Part shown: positions 1 to 9,051 of the stretch, piece by piece | How the letters are laid out: every line of letters begins with the position of its first letter | Position numbering within the stretch: the first letter of the stretch is position 1 | Origin: Lactococcus sp. S-13 | Lineage (GTDB): Bacteria > Bacillota > Bacilli > Lactobacillales > Streptococcaceae | DNA: 64,000 nucleotides | NCBI RefSeq assembly: GCF_004210295.1 | Contig: NZ_SDAK01000001.1 | Coordinates: 744,001 to 808,000 of the forward strand | Reading direction: 5' to 3' | Program-made: the position numbers and the translations under genes | Notes under the pieces: generated by a model | Databases searched by the model: none | What the model saw: the letters and a program-made list of their open reading frames with translations, nothing else | Told to the model about the DNA's origin: nothing

Positions 1-394
1 GTTTGAGCATCCCTGTACCCAAAATAATTAAGAATAATGACACAAATAATGAAGTCAAACCAAATGGTGTCGCTAAAGCAACGTGCCCAAAAGTAATTAA
101 AATTCCACCAATTAAAATTGTTTGAGATGCCCCTAATAAACGGTCAGCAATCCAGCCCCCAACAATTGTTGAAAGATAAACTAAAGCACCATAAATACTT
201 ACAATTGCCATTGCTTGAGCTTTAGGAAGCCCCAAGCCAGCATTATCTGCTGTAGTTAAAGCATAAAGGTAATAAACCAAAATGGCACGCATACCATAGT
301 AAGAAAAACGTTCCCAGAACTCTGTCTGGAAAAGTGTGAGTAAGCCACGTGGCTGACCAAAAAAGGTCTTTTCTGTTTTGTTTAAGTTTTCCAT
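1..394 (-). CDS. dtpT: Di-/tripeptide:proton symporter, POT family (5' part only)
   Basis: The N-terminal ~131 residues of a proton-coupled oligopeptide transporter; the gene runs off the left edge of the window. The start region reads [17 protein letters not shown], followed by the POT signature around [19 protein letters not shown] and at least three hydrophobic segments. By family it imports di- and tripeptides across the membrane, which matters for a multiply auxotrophic organism. The ATG at 392-394 matches the known DtpT N-terminus; an in-frame ATG at 401-403 overlaps the -10 box. No Shine-Dalgarno sequence precedes either. A consensus promoter sits so close that the mRNA should begin at or next to the ATG, so the gene looks leaderless. 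Identification is firm; the symbol is by recognition of the lactococcal protein. Confidence 0.9.
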   Translation of the reverse strand, partial: MENLNKTEKTFFGQPRGLLTLFQTEFWERFSYYGMRAILVYYLYALTTADNAGLGLPKAQAMAIVSIYGALVYLSTIVGGWIADRLLGASQTILIGGILITFGHVALATPFGLTSLFVSLFLIILGTGMLK

Positions 395-401
395 AAAGTA
401 C

Positions 402-438
402 ATTATAAAGATTTATATACAACTTGTCAAGTTGTCAA
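402..438 (-). promoter_or_regulatory. dtpT promoter with overlapping 17-bp palindrome
   Basis: On the minus strand there is a -35 TTGACA (425-430), a 17-base spacer and a -10 TATAAT (402-407). A second TTGACA lies at 433-438. The -35 lies inside a perfect 17-bp palindrome, ACAACTTGTCAAGTTGT (419-435), an operator-like arrangement that would let a dimeric regulator block RNA polymerase. The predicted start point falls within a base or two of the dtpT ATG at 394. The regulator is not identifiable from the sequence. Confidence 0.75.
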
Positions 439-489
439 ACAATTTCATCTATACAGATTTCTTTGAAAACGCCAAACAAACCGATAAAA

Positions 490-512
490 TAAGAAACTTT
501 CAAAGTTTCTTA
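490..512. promoter_or_regulatory. 23-bp perfect palindrome upstream of dtpT
   Basis: The arms TAAGAAACTTT and AAAGTTTCTTA are perfectly complementary around a single central base. The site lies between the amylase stop and the dtpT promoter, about 50 bp upstream of the -35 box. It could be a second operator or an RNA hairpin. The minus-strand T tract after it is weak, and a better terminator for the amylase gene lies at about 585-606. Confidence 0.5.
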
Positions 513-582
513 TACTATTGATTAGAAATATATAAAATTATTCATCATTATTAGAGACGGGATTATATAAAAATAACAAAAA

Positions 583-606
583 AACTTACAAGTGTAAGTT
601 TTTAAA
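583..606 (-). terminator. Rho-independent terminator of the amylase gene
   Basis: Arms AAACTTAC and GTAAGTTT (8 bp) close a 4-base loop, and a T-run follows on the minus strand. The hairpin overlaps the amylase stop codon. Confidence 0.75.
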
Positions 607-2404
607 ACTTTATTTTTAAGTTCAAACTTGATTTTCCAGAAATCGTTAGCCCAGATAATTTTTCGTTCACATCATGTAAAAAACTTAGCTTTTGTAAGTA
701 AGTAATTTTCTCTTCTCCAAAATTTACTTGTTCTTTGCTGGAGTTGACTACATAAATGAAAATTTCATCACTTGTATAACGTAAAATTCCTAAGACTTTA
801 TCCGTGAAAAATACCGAAAATTCTCCATGACGTAGTGTCACTTCTTCTTGTCGCCTTTTGCTCCAAGTCTGATAGAGATTATAGAATTCCTGGGAGATAT
901 CCCCCCAGGGAAAATATTTGCGATTTTCTGGATCTTTGCCCCCATCTAAACCGGCCTCATCTCCATAATAAATACAAGGAACACCGGGTAAAACAAACAT
1001 CATACTGATTGCAAGTGAGTTATTTTCATCGCCGACCATTGTCAAAATCCGTTCGGTATCATGAGTTCCCAAATTATTTAAATTATTATAAAAAATAGCT
1101 TTCGGATAATTTTCGCGTAGATTCATCAATTGATAGGCCACATCATGGCTCGAACGCTGATTATTTACAAAATGGATAATAATGTCCCGAAATGGATAAT
1201 TCATGCAGCCCTGCAAACTTCCTCCAAGAATATAATTTCGTCTAGCTCCGTAGGAAATCTTATTGGATGCATCTTCCCAAATCTCACCAATCAACATTTT
1301 TTCAGAATAGGTATCTAAATTTTCTCGAATCCCTTGAATAAAATCATCTGGAAGTTCGTCAGCAACATCTAACCTCCAGCCGTCAACCCCTAAATCATTC
1401 CATTTCGCTAAAACAGAATCTTTCTCCCCATAGATAAATTGACGAAAACTCTCGTTATCTTTGTCAATTTCTGGCAAATCTTTAATTCCCCACCATGACT
1501 TATAGTCGTATGGATAATCATTAAATTTGAACCAGTCAAAATAAGGTGAGTTTGGATTTTTTGCTGCGCCTTCATTGTCACCAAAATCCCCATTGATATT
1601 AAAATAACGGGAATTTTTTCCAACATGGGAAAAAACACCATCCAATATCAAATGCATTCCTTCTTGATGCAATTTGTCAAGTAATACTTTAAACTCAGCC
1701 TCGTCCCCAAGCATACTATCAATTACCAAATAATCATTTGTATCATATCGATGATTACTCGTTCCCGAAAAAATTGGATTGAGGTAGATAGCCGTCACAC
1801 CAAGCTCTTTCAAATAAGGAATTTTTTTGCTAATTCCTCGTAAGTTTCCACCAAAAAAATCCCAGCGCGCAATATCTCCGTTTTCATATTTAACATAAAA
1901 CGGCGTATCCGAATTAGAGCCGTAAATAAAAGAATTAGGCTTTGGGTTGCTGATTTTCCCATCGTCATTTCCATTATAAAAGCGATCTGGAAAAATTTGA
2001 TAAAAAACCGCATCACGATACCAATCTGGAGCCAAATCTTCTTTAGAGAAAACCGTTAGTTGGTAAGGCTTAACGTCATTTTCATTAGAATAAAGGACTC
2101 CTTCGCCTCCGATTCCTGAGCAACCATAAAATTGCTTAATTTTTCCCCAATCTGATGGTTCCAAAATCTCAAAATAGTAAAAATAAAGTCCTTTTCCAAC
2201 GTCGAAGGGAACCGCAACCTTAAACTCCCCCTCTTTAACTTCTTGCATCGGAAATTCATAACGTTTCCCAAAATCACGCCGAATAATGAACTTCACCTCA
2301 ACCTTTTCTTTGTCTGTCTTGAAGTTCACTTTCATCGTCTGTCCGACCTTTATTGCTCCAAAAGGCTCTTTGCACTCAGCCTCCCATGAATTATAGTAAT
2401 ACAT
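602..2404 (-). CDS. GH13 alpha-amylase / neopullulanase-type glycosidase
   Basis: A 600-residue intracellular glycoside hydrolase family 13 enzyme; no signal peptide is seen. Residues ~1-120 form a CBM34-like N-terminal beta domain. The (beta/alpha)8 barrel starts near QIFPDRF (136-142), a sequence typical of the neopullulanase / cyclomaltodextrinase / maltogenic amylase subgroup. The catalytic triad is visible as D346 (GWRLDVADE), E374 (LIGEIWED) and D449 (GTHDTERI). It should hydrolyse alpha-1,4 and possibly alpha-1,6 bonds of maltodextrins or stored glycogen. It is last of the glycogen cluster but separated from glgP by a terminator and a cre-like site, so it is probably transcribed independently. 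Exact specificity (pullulanase versus amylase) cannot be read from sequence. Confidence 0.88.
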   Translation of the reverse strand: MYYYNSWEAECKEPFGAIKVGQTMKVNFKTDKEKVEVKFIIRRDFGKRYEFPMQEVKEGEFKVAVPFDVGKGLYFYYFEILEPSDWGKIKQFYGCSGIGGEGVLYSNENDVKPYQLTVFSKEDLAPDWYRDAVFYQIFPDRFYNGNDDGKISNPKPNSFIYGSNSDTPFYVKYENGDIARWDFFGGNLRGISKKIPYLKELGVTAIYLNPIFSGTSNHRYDTNDYLVIDSMLGDEAEFKVLLDKLHQEGMHLILDGVFSHVGKNSRYFNINGDFGDNEGAAKNPNSPYFDWFKFNDYPYDYKSWWGIKDLPEIDKDNESFRQFIYGEKDSVLAKWNDLGVDGWRLDVADELPDDFIQGIRENLDTYSEKMLIGEIWEDASNKISYGARRNYILGGSLQGCMNYPFRDIIIHFVNNQRSSHDVAYQLMNLRENYPKAIFYNNLNNLGTHDTERILTMVGDENNSLAISMMFVLPGVPCIYYGDEAGLDGGKDPENRKYFPWGDISQEFYNLYQTWSKRRQEEVTLRHGEFSVFFTDKVLGILRYTSDEIFIYVVNSSKEQVNFGEEKITYLQKLSFLHDVNEKLSGLTISGKSSLNLKIKF

Positions 2405-2477
2405 TTCACATTCTCATTTCATTTTCAAATCAATTAGTTGTCGTTTATTATTTTTATTTTAACATAAAACTCCAACA

Positions 2478-2494
2478 CAGGAAAGCGTTTCCTG
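2478..2494. promoter_or_regulatory. cre-like site (CcpA) upstream of the amylase gene
   Basis: CAGGAAAGCGTTTCCTG is almost palindromic with a central CG and resembles the catabolite-responsive element, but it departs from the published consensus at a few positions. Its position just upstream of a maltodextrin-degrading gene fits catabolite control. Confidence 0.5.
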
Positions 2495-2525
2495 AATATT
2501 TTTTACTCTTTTGTGATAAAAATAT

Positions 2526-2562
2526 AAGCAAAAACTCCCGTCACAACCTGACAGGAGTTTCC
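2526..2562 (-). terminator. Rho-independent terminator after glgP
   Basis: On the minus strand the stem is ACTCCTGTCA with TGACGGGAGT (10 bp including one G-T pair), with a 5-base loop and then a T-run. It separates the glgC-glgP transcript from the amylase gene. Confidence 0.85.
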
Positions 2563-2598
2563 TAATTACTGACAGTTCTTATCTGTACTCAGAGTATC

Positions 2599-4998
2599 TT
2601 ATTTTTTGGCTTTAATATACCAAATATCATCAGCATATTCACGAACCGTACGGTCAGAGCTGAAACGTCCCACATTTGCAATATTCATGAGACTTGCTTT
2701 TGTCCAAGCTGTTTGATTACGGTAAAGATTTTCTAAGTCTTTTTGAGCACGAACATAATCATTGAAATCGCGTAAAACAAAGTATTCATCATTGTAGATT
2801 GTTAAAGAATCAAAAATCTCTCGCCCTTCGCTCTTGATATTCGGAATAGTCCCATCAATGAAGGAGTTTAGAATACGATAGACAATCGGATTTTGTTCAT
2901 AGATATCACGCGCATTATAGTTTCCATTACGATAATACTCATAAACTTCATCCTTGGTCAGTCCAAACACAAAATTATTTTCTTCACCTGCTGCTTCAAA
3001 AATTTCAATATTCGCACCATCAAGTGTCCCCATTGTCAAAGCCCCGTTGAGCATAAATTTCATATTTGATGTTCCTGATGCTTCTTTAGAGGCCAGAGAA
3101 ATTTGCTCTCCTACATTTGCTGCTGGAATAATCATTTCTGCCAAACTGACATTATAGTTTTCCAAGAAAACAACCTTAATCTTATCGTCAATGTCGGAAT
3201 CATTATTAATCATATTCGCAATTTCGTTGATACATTTGATGATTGATTTAGCATAATGATAACCTGGTGCTGCCTTAGCACCAAAGATAAAGACACGAGG
3301 CACAACATCCAGATCAGGTTCATCTTTTAAATCAAAGTAAAGTTTCAGGATATGCAAAACATTAAGTAATTGCCGTTTATAGGCATGGAGTCTTTTTATC
3401 TGAACATCAAAAATTGCCTCTGGATTAACTGTAATTCCATTTCGCTCTTGAATGAGGGCTGCCAAGCGTAATTTATTATCATATTTGGCCATTTGCAATT
3501 GCTTCAGAATTTTTTCATCATCCTTAAAATGCTTGAGCAAAGATAAGTCATTAAGATTATGCCGCCATGTCTTACCAATTGTTTCATCAAGAACCCCTGA
3601 AAGACGCTCGTTGGAAATTTGAATCCAACGCCGATCCGCAATCCCGTTGGTCTTATTATTGAAACGTTCTGGATAAATTTCATAGAAATCATGAAGTTCC
3701 ACATCTTTCAATAAGTCAGAATGTAGCTTAGCAACTCCATTTGTTGAATGTGAGCCAATAATAGCCAAATTGGCCATATGGATTTGCCCATCTTTAATGA
3801 TGCGAGTATTGTGTACAAGTGTTGCTCCAACTTTCGGAAGCAGTTCTGCTGTTCGGCGACGATCAATCTCAACAATAATTTGATAAAGACGTGGCAAGAG
3901 GTTTTTCACCATGTCCTCTGGCCATTTTTCCAAGGCTTCCGACAAAATAGTGTGATTAGTATAAGACATCACTTTCACCGTAGTATCCCATGCTCTGTTC
4001 CAACCAACACCGTATTCATCAATTAAGAGTCGCATGAACTCTGGTACACAAAGAGCTGGATGTGTATCATTGATATGAACCGCAATATAGTCACCAATTC
4101 GGCGAATATCTTTTTTCTGAGTAAATTTATAATGACGTAAAATTCTTTGCAAACCAGCTGAAACAAAGAAATATTCTTGTTTGAGACGAAGCAAACGTCC
4201 GTCATAATTTGAATCATCAGGGTAAAGTTCAGCAGATAACATCGAAGTTTGGCGCATATAATCCAAATTTTGAAATTTTAAATCAAGGTCTTGCGGAACT
4301 TCTGATCTCCAGAGACACATATTATTGACGGTTGTATTTTCAAAACCAATCATCGGAGTGTCGTAAGGGACTGCAAGTACCCGTTCTTGATTTTTATAAT
4401 GGGGTAAAAGTTTTCCTTTCCCATCATCTTCTAACCAAACTTCTCCGCCAAAATTAATTTCAACCGCCTTATCTGCACGCCGAACCTCCCAAGGATTTCC
4501 GTTATCCAACCATGAATCTGGCAGTTCTACTTGGTAGCCATCAATAATTTTTTGTTTGAATAGACCATAGCGATAACGAATTCCGTTTCCATTCGCTGGA
4601 AAACCCGTGGAAGCAAGAGAATCCATAAAACAGCTAGCAAGGCGACCGAGCCCTCCATTTCCTATTGCCATATCTGGCTCAACTTTTGCTACTTCATCAA
4701 GATCAATTCCTAAATCAGCTAAGCCATCTCGTACAGTATCTAGAATTCCCAAATTCAATAAATTTGATTTGAGTAATTTACCAGGCAAAAATTCAATTGA
4801 GAAATAGTAGGCTTGCTTTTTTCCCACTTCGTCCCGGTATTGATTATCTGCCGTCCAAATACTTGAGTAATAATGCTTTACAACAGAGGCCAAGGTAGCA
4901 TAAGTTTCTTGATGCCCCGCTTTGGTAAGATTTGTGGCAAATTTTGAAGCTAAACGTTCTTCAAAATCTTGCTTAAATTGTTTTTTAGAAAGTTTCAA
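2599..4998 (-). CDS. glgP: Glycogen/maltodextrin phosphorylase
   Basis: A 799-residue GT35 phosphorylase that releases glucose-1-phosphate from the non-reducing ends of alpha-1,4-glucan using orthophosphate. The pyridoxal-phosphate lysine lies in EASGTSNMKFMLNG near the C-terminus, and the N-terminal GNGGLGRLASCFMDS glycine-rich motif is intact. The length is normal for the bacterial family. The start codon is TTG (4996-4998), supported by AAGGAG at good spacing and the absence of a nearby ATG. It lies 100 bp downstream of glgA in the glycogen cluster, supplying the breakdown arm of the pathway. Confidence 0.96.
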   Translation of the reverse strand: MKLSKKQFKQDFEERLASKFATNLTKAGHQETYATLASVVKHYYSSIWTADNQYRDEVGKKQAYYFSIEFLPGKLLKSNLLNLGILDTVRDGLADLGIDLDEVAKVEPDMAIGNGGLGRLASCFMDSLASTGFPANGNGIRYRYGLFKQKIIDGYQVELPDSWLDNGNPWEVRRADKAVEINFGGEVWLEDDGKGKLLPHYKNQERVLAVPYDTPMIGFENTTVNNMCLWRSEVPQDLDLKFQNLDYMRQTSMLSAELYPDDSNYDGRLLRLKQEYFFVSAGLQRILRHYKFTQKKDIRRIGDYIAVHINDTHPALCVPEFMRLLIDEYGVGWNRAWDTTVKVMSYTNHTILSEALEKWPEDMVKNLLPRLYQIIVEIDRRRTAELLPKVGATLVHNTRIIKDGQIHMANLAIIGSHSTNGVAKLHSDLLKDVELHDFYEIYPERFNNKTNGIADRRWIQISNERLSGVLDETIGKTWRHNLNDLSLLKHFKDDEKILKQLQMAKYDNKLRLAALIQERNGITVNPEAIFDVQIKRLHAYKRQLLNVLHILKLYFDLKDEPDLDVVPRVFIFGAKAAPGYHYAKSIIKCINEIANMINNDSDIDDKIKVVFLENYNVSLAEMIIPAANVGEQISLASKEASGTSNMKFMLNGALTMGTLDGANIEIFEAAGEENNFVFGLTKDEVYEYYRNGNYNARDIYEQNPIVYRILNSFIDGTIPNIKSEGREIFDSLTIYNDEYFVLRDFNDYVRAQKDLENLYRNQTAWTKASLMNIANVGRFSSDRTVREYADDIWYIKAKK

Positions 4999-5076
4999 TA
5001 ATCACTCCTTTGTTAAAATTAAGTGTCATTTTTTATTTTAAACTCTGTAAGAAAATTCTATCACAATTTTTCACCC

Positions 5077-5094
5077 AGCGCAATCGCTTGCGCT
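5077..5094. repeat. Hairpin in the glgA-glgP gap
   Basis: AGCGCAA and TTGCGCT (7 bp, perfect) close the loop TCGC just after the glgA stop. No long T-run follows, so it may be an mRNA-stabilising or partial-termination structure within the operon. Confidence 0.5.
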
Positions 5095-5098
5095 AACT

Positions 5099-6541
5099 TT
5101 ATCTTTCTAAATTTTCATAAAGATGAATATATTGCTGTGCTTTATTTTCCCACGAAAAATCTTCCGTCATCGCTGATTTAATCAATCTTTTCATCGTTTC
5201 TGGTTCTGTTTGGTAAAGATTAATTGCTCGTTCAATCGTATTGAGTAAAACTTCTCCAGTAAAATCGACAAAACCAAAACCTGTTCCTTCTTTGGTATTC
5301 GGGTTATAAGGTTTTACCGTATCTCTCAACCCTCCAATTTCGTGCACAATAGGGAGTGTCCCATATCGCATCGCAATCATTTGGGATAGACCGCACGGTT
5401 CAAAAGCTGAAGGCATCAAGAAAAAATCAGATCCTGCATAGATTTCTTGAGCAATTTGGAGATTAAAAGCAATATTTGCTGACATTTTTTCTGGATACTG
5501 CTGGGCAAAGTGTTGAAAACCCGACTCAATTGCTGGAAAGCCTGTACCGAGCAGGACAATTTGTACCTCTTTTTGCAATAAATTTTCCAGTTGACTTAAG
5601 ACTAAATGAAATCCTTTTTGATTCGTCAAACGTGAAACCATCCCGATTAAAGGAACTTTTGGTTTAACGGGTAAACCTGCACGTTTTTGAAGTTCGGCTT
5701 TCATCTCGTATTTACCCGATATATCCTTAACTGTGAAATGGTAAGGAATTTGAGTATCTGTTTCTGGATCAAAGAGATCGTAATCAATCCCGTTTAGGAT
5801 TCCAGAAACTTTACCTTGAACGTAATTCAAGACGGAATCAAGCTGACAGCCAAATTCAGCAGTTTGAATTTCTTTAGCATAGCTAGGCGAAACAGTATTG
5901 ACTTGATCGGCATATAAAATTCCGGTTTTTAGCATATTTAACATTCCGTTATGCCGAACAACACCTTCAAAATAACGTTCCATCCCCATGCCAAATAGCT
6001 CTGTCAAAGCTGTCCCTTGCATGATTCCTTGAAACTCAATATTATGAATGGTCAAAACAGTCTTTATCTTTTTATAAGCATCAATCCATTTGTACTTTTC
6101 CTTGAGTAAAAATGGAATCATTGCCGTCTGCCAATCATTAAGGTGCAGAATATCGGGGATGAAATCAAGCTTTTCCATGAGTTGACAAACAGCTAGGTCA
6201 AAGAAAGCAAAGCGTTCACCATCATCATCGTATCCATAAAGTACACCTCGACCAAAATAATGCTCATTATCAAGAAAATAGTACTTTACACCATCTTTCA
6301 ACAAACTTTTTACACCAACATATTCATGTCGCCATCCTACATCTACAAAATCATAAAACTCATCTGTAAGCTGCTCTTTCCAACTCTCTTTCATCTCATT
6401 CTTAAAATAAGGTAGAATCACAGCGATAGAAGATATTTCTGGCTTTTTAGCTAATTCTTTAGGTAAGGCTCCTGCCACATCTCCCAATCCGCCAGTTTTA
6501 AAAAAAGGGGCGCATTCACTTGAGGCAAATAAAATTTTCAT
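5099..6541 (-). CDS. glgA: Glycogen synthase (ADP-glucose)
   Basis: A 480-residue GT5 enzyme, usual bacterial length, that transfers glucose from ADP-glucose to the growing alpha-1,4-glucan chain. The N-terminal ADP-glucose-binding motif KTGGLGDVAGALPKEL is at residues ~15-30. The second Rossmann domain carries GMVSRLTNQKG and the C-terminal PSAFEPCGLSQMIAMRYG motif. It works with the GlgC/GlgD pyrophosphorylase encoded just upstream. The ribosome-binding site is weak (AAGAGAAAAC), so translation may depend on the upstream genes. Confidence 0.96.
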   Translation of the reverse strand: MKILFASSECAPFFKTGGLGDVAGALPKELAKKPEISSIAVILPYFKNEMKESWKEQLTDEFYDFVDVGWRHEYVGVKSLLKDGVKYYFLDNEHYFGRGVLYGYDDDGERFAFFDLAVCQLMEKLDFIPDILHLNDWQTAMIPFLLKEKYKWIDAYKKIKTVLTIHNIEFQGIMQGTALTELFGMGMERYFEGVVRHNGMLNMLKTGILYADQVNTVSPSYAKEIQTAEFGCQLDSVLNYVQGKVSGILNGIDYDLFDPETDTQIPYHFTVKDISGKYEMKAELQKRAGLPVKPKVPLIGMVSRLTNQKGFHLVLSQLENLLQKEVQIVLLGTGFPAIESGFQHFAQQYPEKMSANIAFNLQIAQEIYAGSDFFLMPSAFEPCGLSQMIAMRYGTLPIVHEIGGLRDTVKPYNPNTKEGTGFGFVDFTGEVLLNTIERAINLYQTEPETMKRLIKSAMTEDFSWENKAQQYIHLYENLER

Positions 6542-6666
6542 TGTTTTCTCTTTTCACTTCTCTTAGTCAATTCTCATTGTATCATACTTGCGCTAATCGT
6601 TTGAAAACCTTTAAATATGAAGTCAGTTGTCGGCGTCAGCTCAACTATGTAACAGTATCGTTTTAG

Positions 6667-7815
6667 CTAGTCGGTAGCAATAATATCTTCAGTAACAACT
6701 GTTCCTTTAGGGATGACGATTGGCTTTTCAGGAGTTCCAATAATACTAATATTATTTTCAACCACAGCATTTTTATCAATGATTGCGTATTTCACAGTGG
6801 CCCCTTCTTTAACTTTTCCGCCAGTGAAAACAAGACTCTCTTCGACTTTAGCTCCTTTTAAAACTTTGGAATCGCGTGAAATCAATGAATTTTTTACTTC
6901 GCCTTGAACAATACAGCCTGAGCCAAGGTGACTATTGATAACATTGCTCTCTTGTGAAAAATAGGTTGGAACTTCGTTTTTGATTTTAGTATGGACAGGT
7001 TGGCTGCTGTAAAGCAATGAGGTAAAATTTTGCGAATCCAGCATAACCATATTAGCATCATAGAAGGCTTTCACACTCGTAATATTGCTCATATAACCCG
7101 TGTATTCATAACTATTTACATCATAATCTTTCATACGCGCACGAATCAAGTGGGCAATTGATCCGATTTCTCCAGCATTCTGCATTTCTTGAATGAAGTT
7201 AATAAGCCACTCTGTATTTACGATAAAAAGATTTAAGCAAAGTGCTTCTTTATCCTGTACTTCTGTGAGTTGTTTTCGATAGGAATTTGTCATTTTCCCG
7301 TCTTCATCAAATCGAAGAATGGTATCGTACTCTCCCGCCAAATCTGGTGAAACTTTTTTATAGACGGTGGTGATATCCTTACCAGCTAATTTGTGAATTT
7401 TTAATACCGCATTTAAATCGACGTTGCAAATGAACTTGCTTCCTAAAAGGACGGTATAAGGAGCTTTGGATTTACGTAGGAAATTGATTTGCTGAGCAAA
7501 GTAAGGCTTACCTTGTTCTTTTAAGCGATAAAAATCTTGTTGAATGTAGACAAAGTAGCGATTGCTAAATCCATCAAGTCCCCATTCAGCTCCTGAACCA
7601 AGATGGTCAAAGACCGATTGGGTTTCCCCTTCGTTAAAGGTCATAAAAATATTATCTATATGCGCATTTGAAAGAGAGGAAAGGGAAAAATCAATCAAGC
7701 GGTACTTACAATCAAAAGGAAGTGTTGCGATTGGGCGGACATCGGTTAAGGGACGTAAAGCCTGACTTGATGATACGTTAGAAAGGATAGCAGCCATTTT
7801 ATTACTATTGTTCAT
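6667..7815 (-). CDS. glgD: Glucose-1-phosphate adenylyltransferase subunit GlgD
   Basis: A 382-residue paralogue of GlgC. It has the nucleotidyltransferase fold with a degenerate active site: the family motif GGxGTRL near the N-terminus is replaced by [13 protein letters not shown], as usual for the GlgD regulatory subunit. The C-terminus carries a left-handed beta-helix-like region. In Firmicutes GlgD forms a heterotetramer with GlgC and raises its activity. The start overlaps the glgC stop by 11 bases, so the two are translationally coupled in equal amounts. Confidence 0.94.
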   Translation of the reverse strand: MNNSNKMAAILSNVSSSQALRPLTDVRPIATLPFDCKYRLIDFSLSSLSNAHIDNIFMTFNEGETQSVFDHLGSGAEWGLDGFSNRYFVYIQQDFYRLKEQGKPYFAQQINFLRKSKAPYTVLLGSKFICNVDLNAVLKIHKLAGKDITTVYKKVSPDLAGEYDTILRFDEDGKMTNSYRKQLTEVQDKEALCLNLFIVNTEWLINFIQEMQNAGEIGSIAHLIRARMKDYDVNSYEYTGYMSNITSVKAFYDANMVMLDSQNFTSLLYSSQPVHTKIKNEVPTYFSQESNVINSHLGSGCIVQGEVKNSLISRDSKVLKGAKVEESLVFTGGKVKEGATVKYAIIDKNAVVENNISIIGTPEKPIVIPKGTVVTEDIIATD

Positions 7816-8947
7816 TTTTGTGTTCCCCCTTTATTTCTCCGTGTCCAATCACAGCTACTTCATCTTCACCAATGATTTCAACGTTATCGCCAATCTTTGC
7901 ATTTTCACCAATAATGGCATTTTTTATTACCACATTTTCACCAATGAAGGTTCCTGACATGATAAAACTATCTTCAATCACTGTTCCTTCTTGAACATGA
8001 ACATTCTGCGATAGAATCGAATGTTTAACCGCACCATCCACATAGCAGCCATCTCCGATAAGGGCATCTTTGACTTTTGCCTTCTCAGTGATAAATTGAG
8101 GGGCTGAGATGTCATTACGTGAATAAATTCGCCACGACTTGTCGGTAATGTCCAATTCATTATTTAAATCAAGAAATTCCATACTGGACTGATGCAAAGA
8201 GTCAATTGTACCAACGTCTTTCCAATAGCCTTTGAAACGATAGGCAAAAACATTTTCGCCTGTTTCAATATAGGCTGGGATAACATCGCCACCAAAGTCT
8301 TCCATTGGATTTCCTTTGGAGTAGCCATTAACCAGAACTTCACGTAGTCGCTTCCAGTTGAAGATATAAATTCCCATTGAAGCGAGGTTGGATTTTGGTT
8401 CTTTTGGTTTCTCTTCAAACTCAATAATTCTGTCGTTGTCATCCGTATTCATAATTCCAAAACGACTGGCTTCTTCAAGGGGAACTTCCATAACTGAAAC
8501 AGTCAAGCTAGCCCCACGTTCTTTATGGCTTTCAAGCATTGCTTCGTAGTCCATTTTGTAGATATGATCTCCCGAAAGGATGAGAACATATTCTGGATTT
8601 TGTTGATCAATATAAGAAATATTTTGATAAACAGCATGAGAAGTACCTTCAAACCATTTTGATCCTTCTTGTGAAGAATAGGGTTGAAGAATCGTTACGC
8701 CACTATTGATGCCATTTAAGCCCCAAGGAGCACCATTGCCAATATGCGAGTTCAGCGCAAGAGGCTGATATTGCGTAATTACGCCGACGTTTTTCACATT
8801 TGAATTCGCACAATTTGAAAGGGCAAAATCAATAATGCGATAACGACCGCCAAAAGGTACCGCAGGTTTTGCGATATCTTTTGTTAGTTTACCTAAACGA
8901 GTGCCTTGACCGCCGGCAAGAATAAGACCAAGCATTTCAATTCCCAT
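7805..8947 (-). CDS. glgC: Glucose-1-phosphate adenylyltransferase (ADP-glucose pyrophosphorylase)
   Basis: A 380-residue catalytic subunit making ADP-glucose from glucose-1-phosphate and ATP, the committed step of glycogen synthesis. The intact [11 protein letters not shown] loop (residues ~13-23), the [15 protein letters not shown] segment and the GTSHAVYQN region are visible, followed by C-terminal hexapeptide-repeat-like sequence. A strong GGAG lies 8 bases before the ATG at 8945-8947. It is second in the operon after malQ and overlaps glgD. Confidence 0.96.
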   Translation of the reverse strand: MGIEMLGLILAGGQGTRLGKLTKDIAKPAVPFGGRYRIIDFALSNCANSNVKNVGVITQYQPLALNSHIGNGAPWGLNGINSGVTILQPYSSQEGSKWFEGTSHAVYQNISYIDQQNPEYVLILSGDHIYKMDYEAMLESHKERGASLTVSVMEVPLEEASRFGIMNTDDNDRIIEFEEKPKEPKSNLASMGIYIFNWKRLREVLVNGYSKGNPMEDFGGDVIPAYIETGENVFAYRFKGYWKDVGTIDSLHQSSMEFLDLNNELDITDKSWRIYSRNDISAPQFITEKAKVKDALIGDGCYVDGAVKHSILSQNVHVQEGTVIEDSFIMSGTFIGENVVIKNAIIGENAKIGDNVEIIGEDEVAVIGHGEIKGEHKNEQ

Positions 8948-9051
8948 GATGAAATCTCCTTTATTTGATACTTTTATAGTTTTTATATTCGCAACTTCTT
9001 ACTATTTTATAATTTATTTCTTATGATTCAAAATGATTTGCTTCCTGAATT

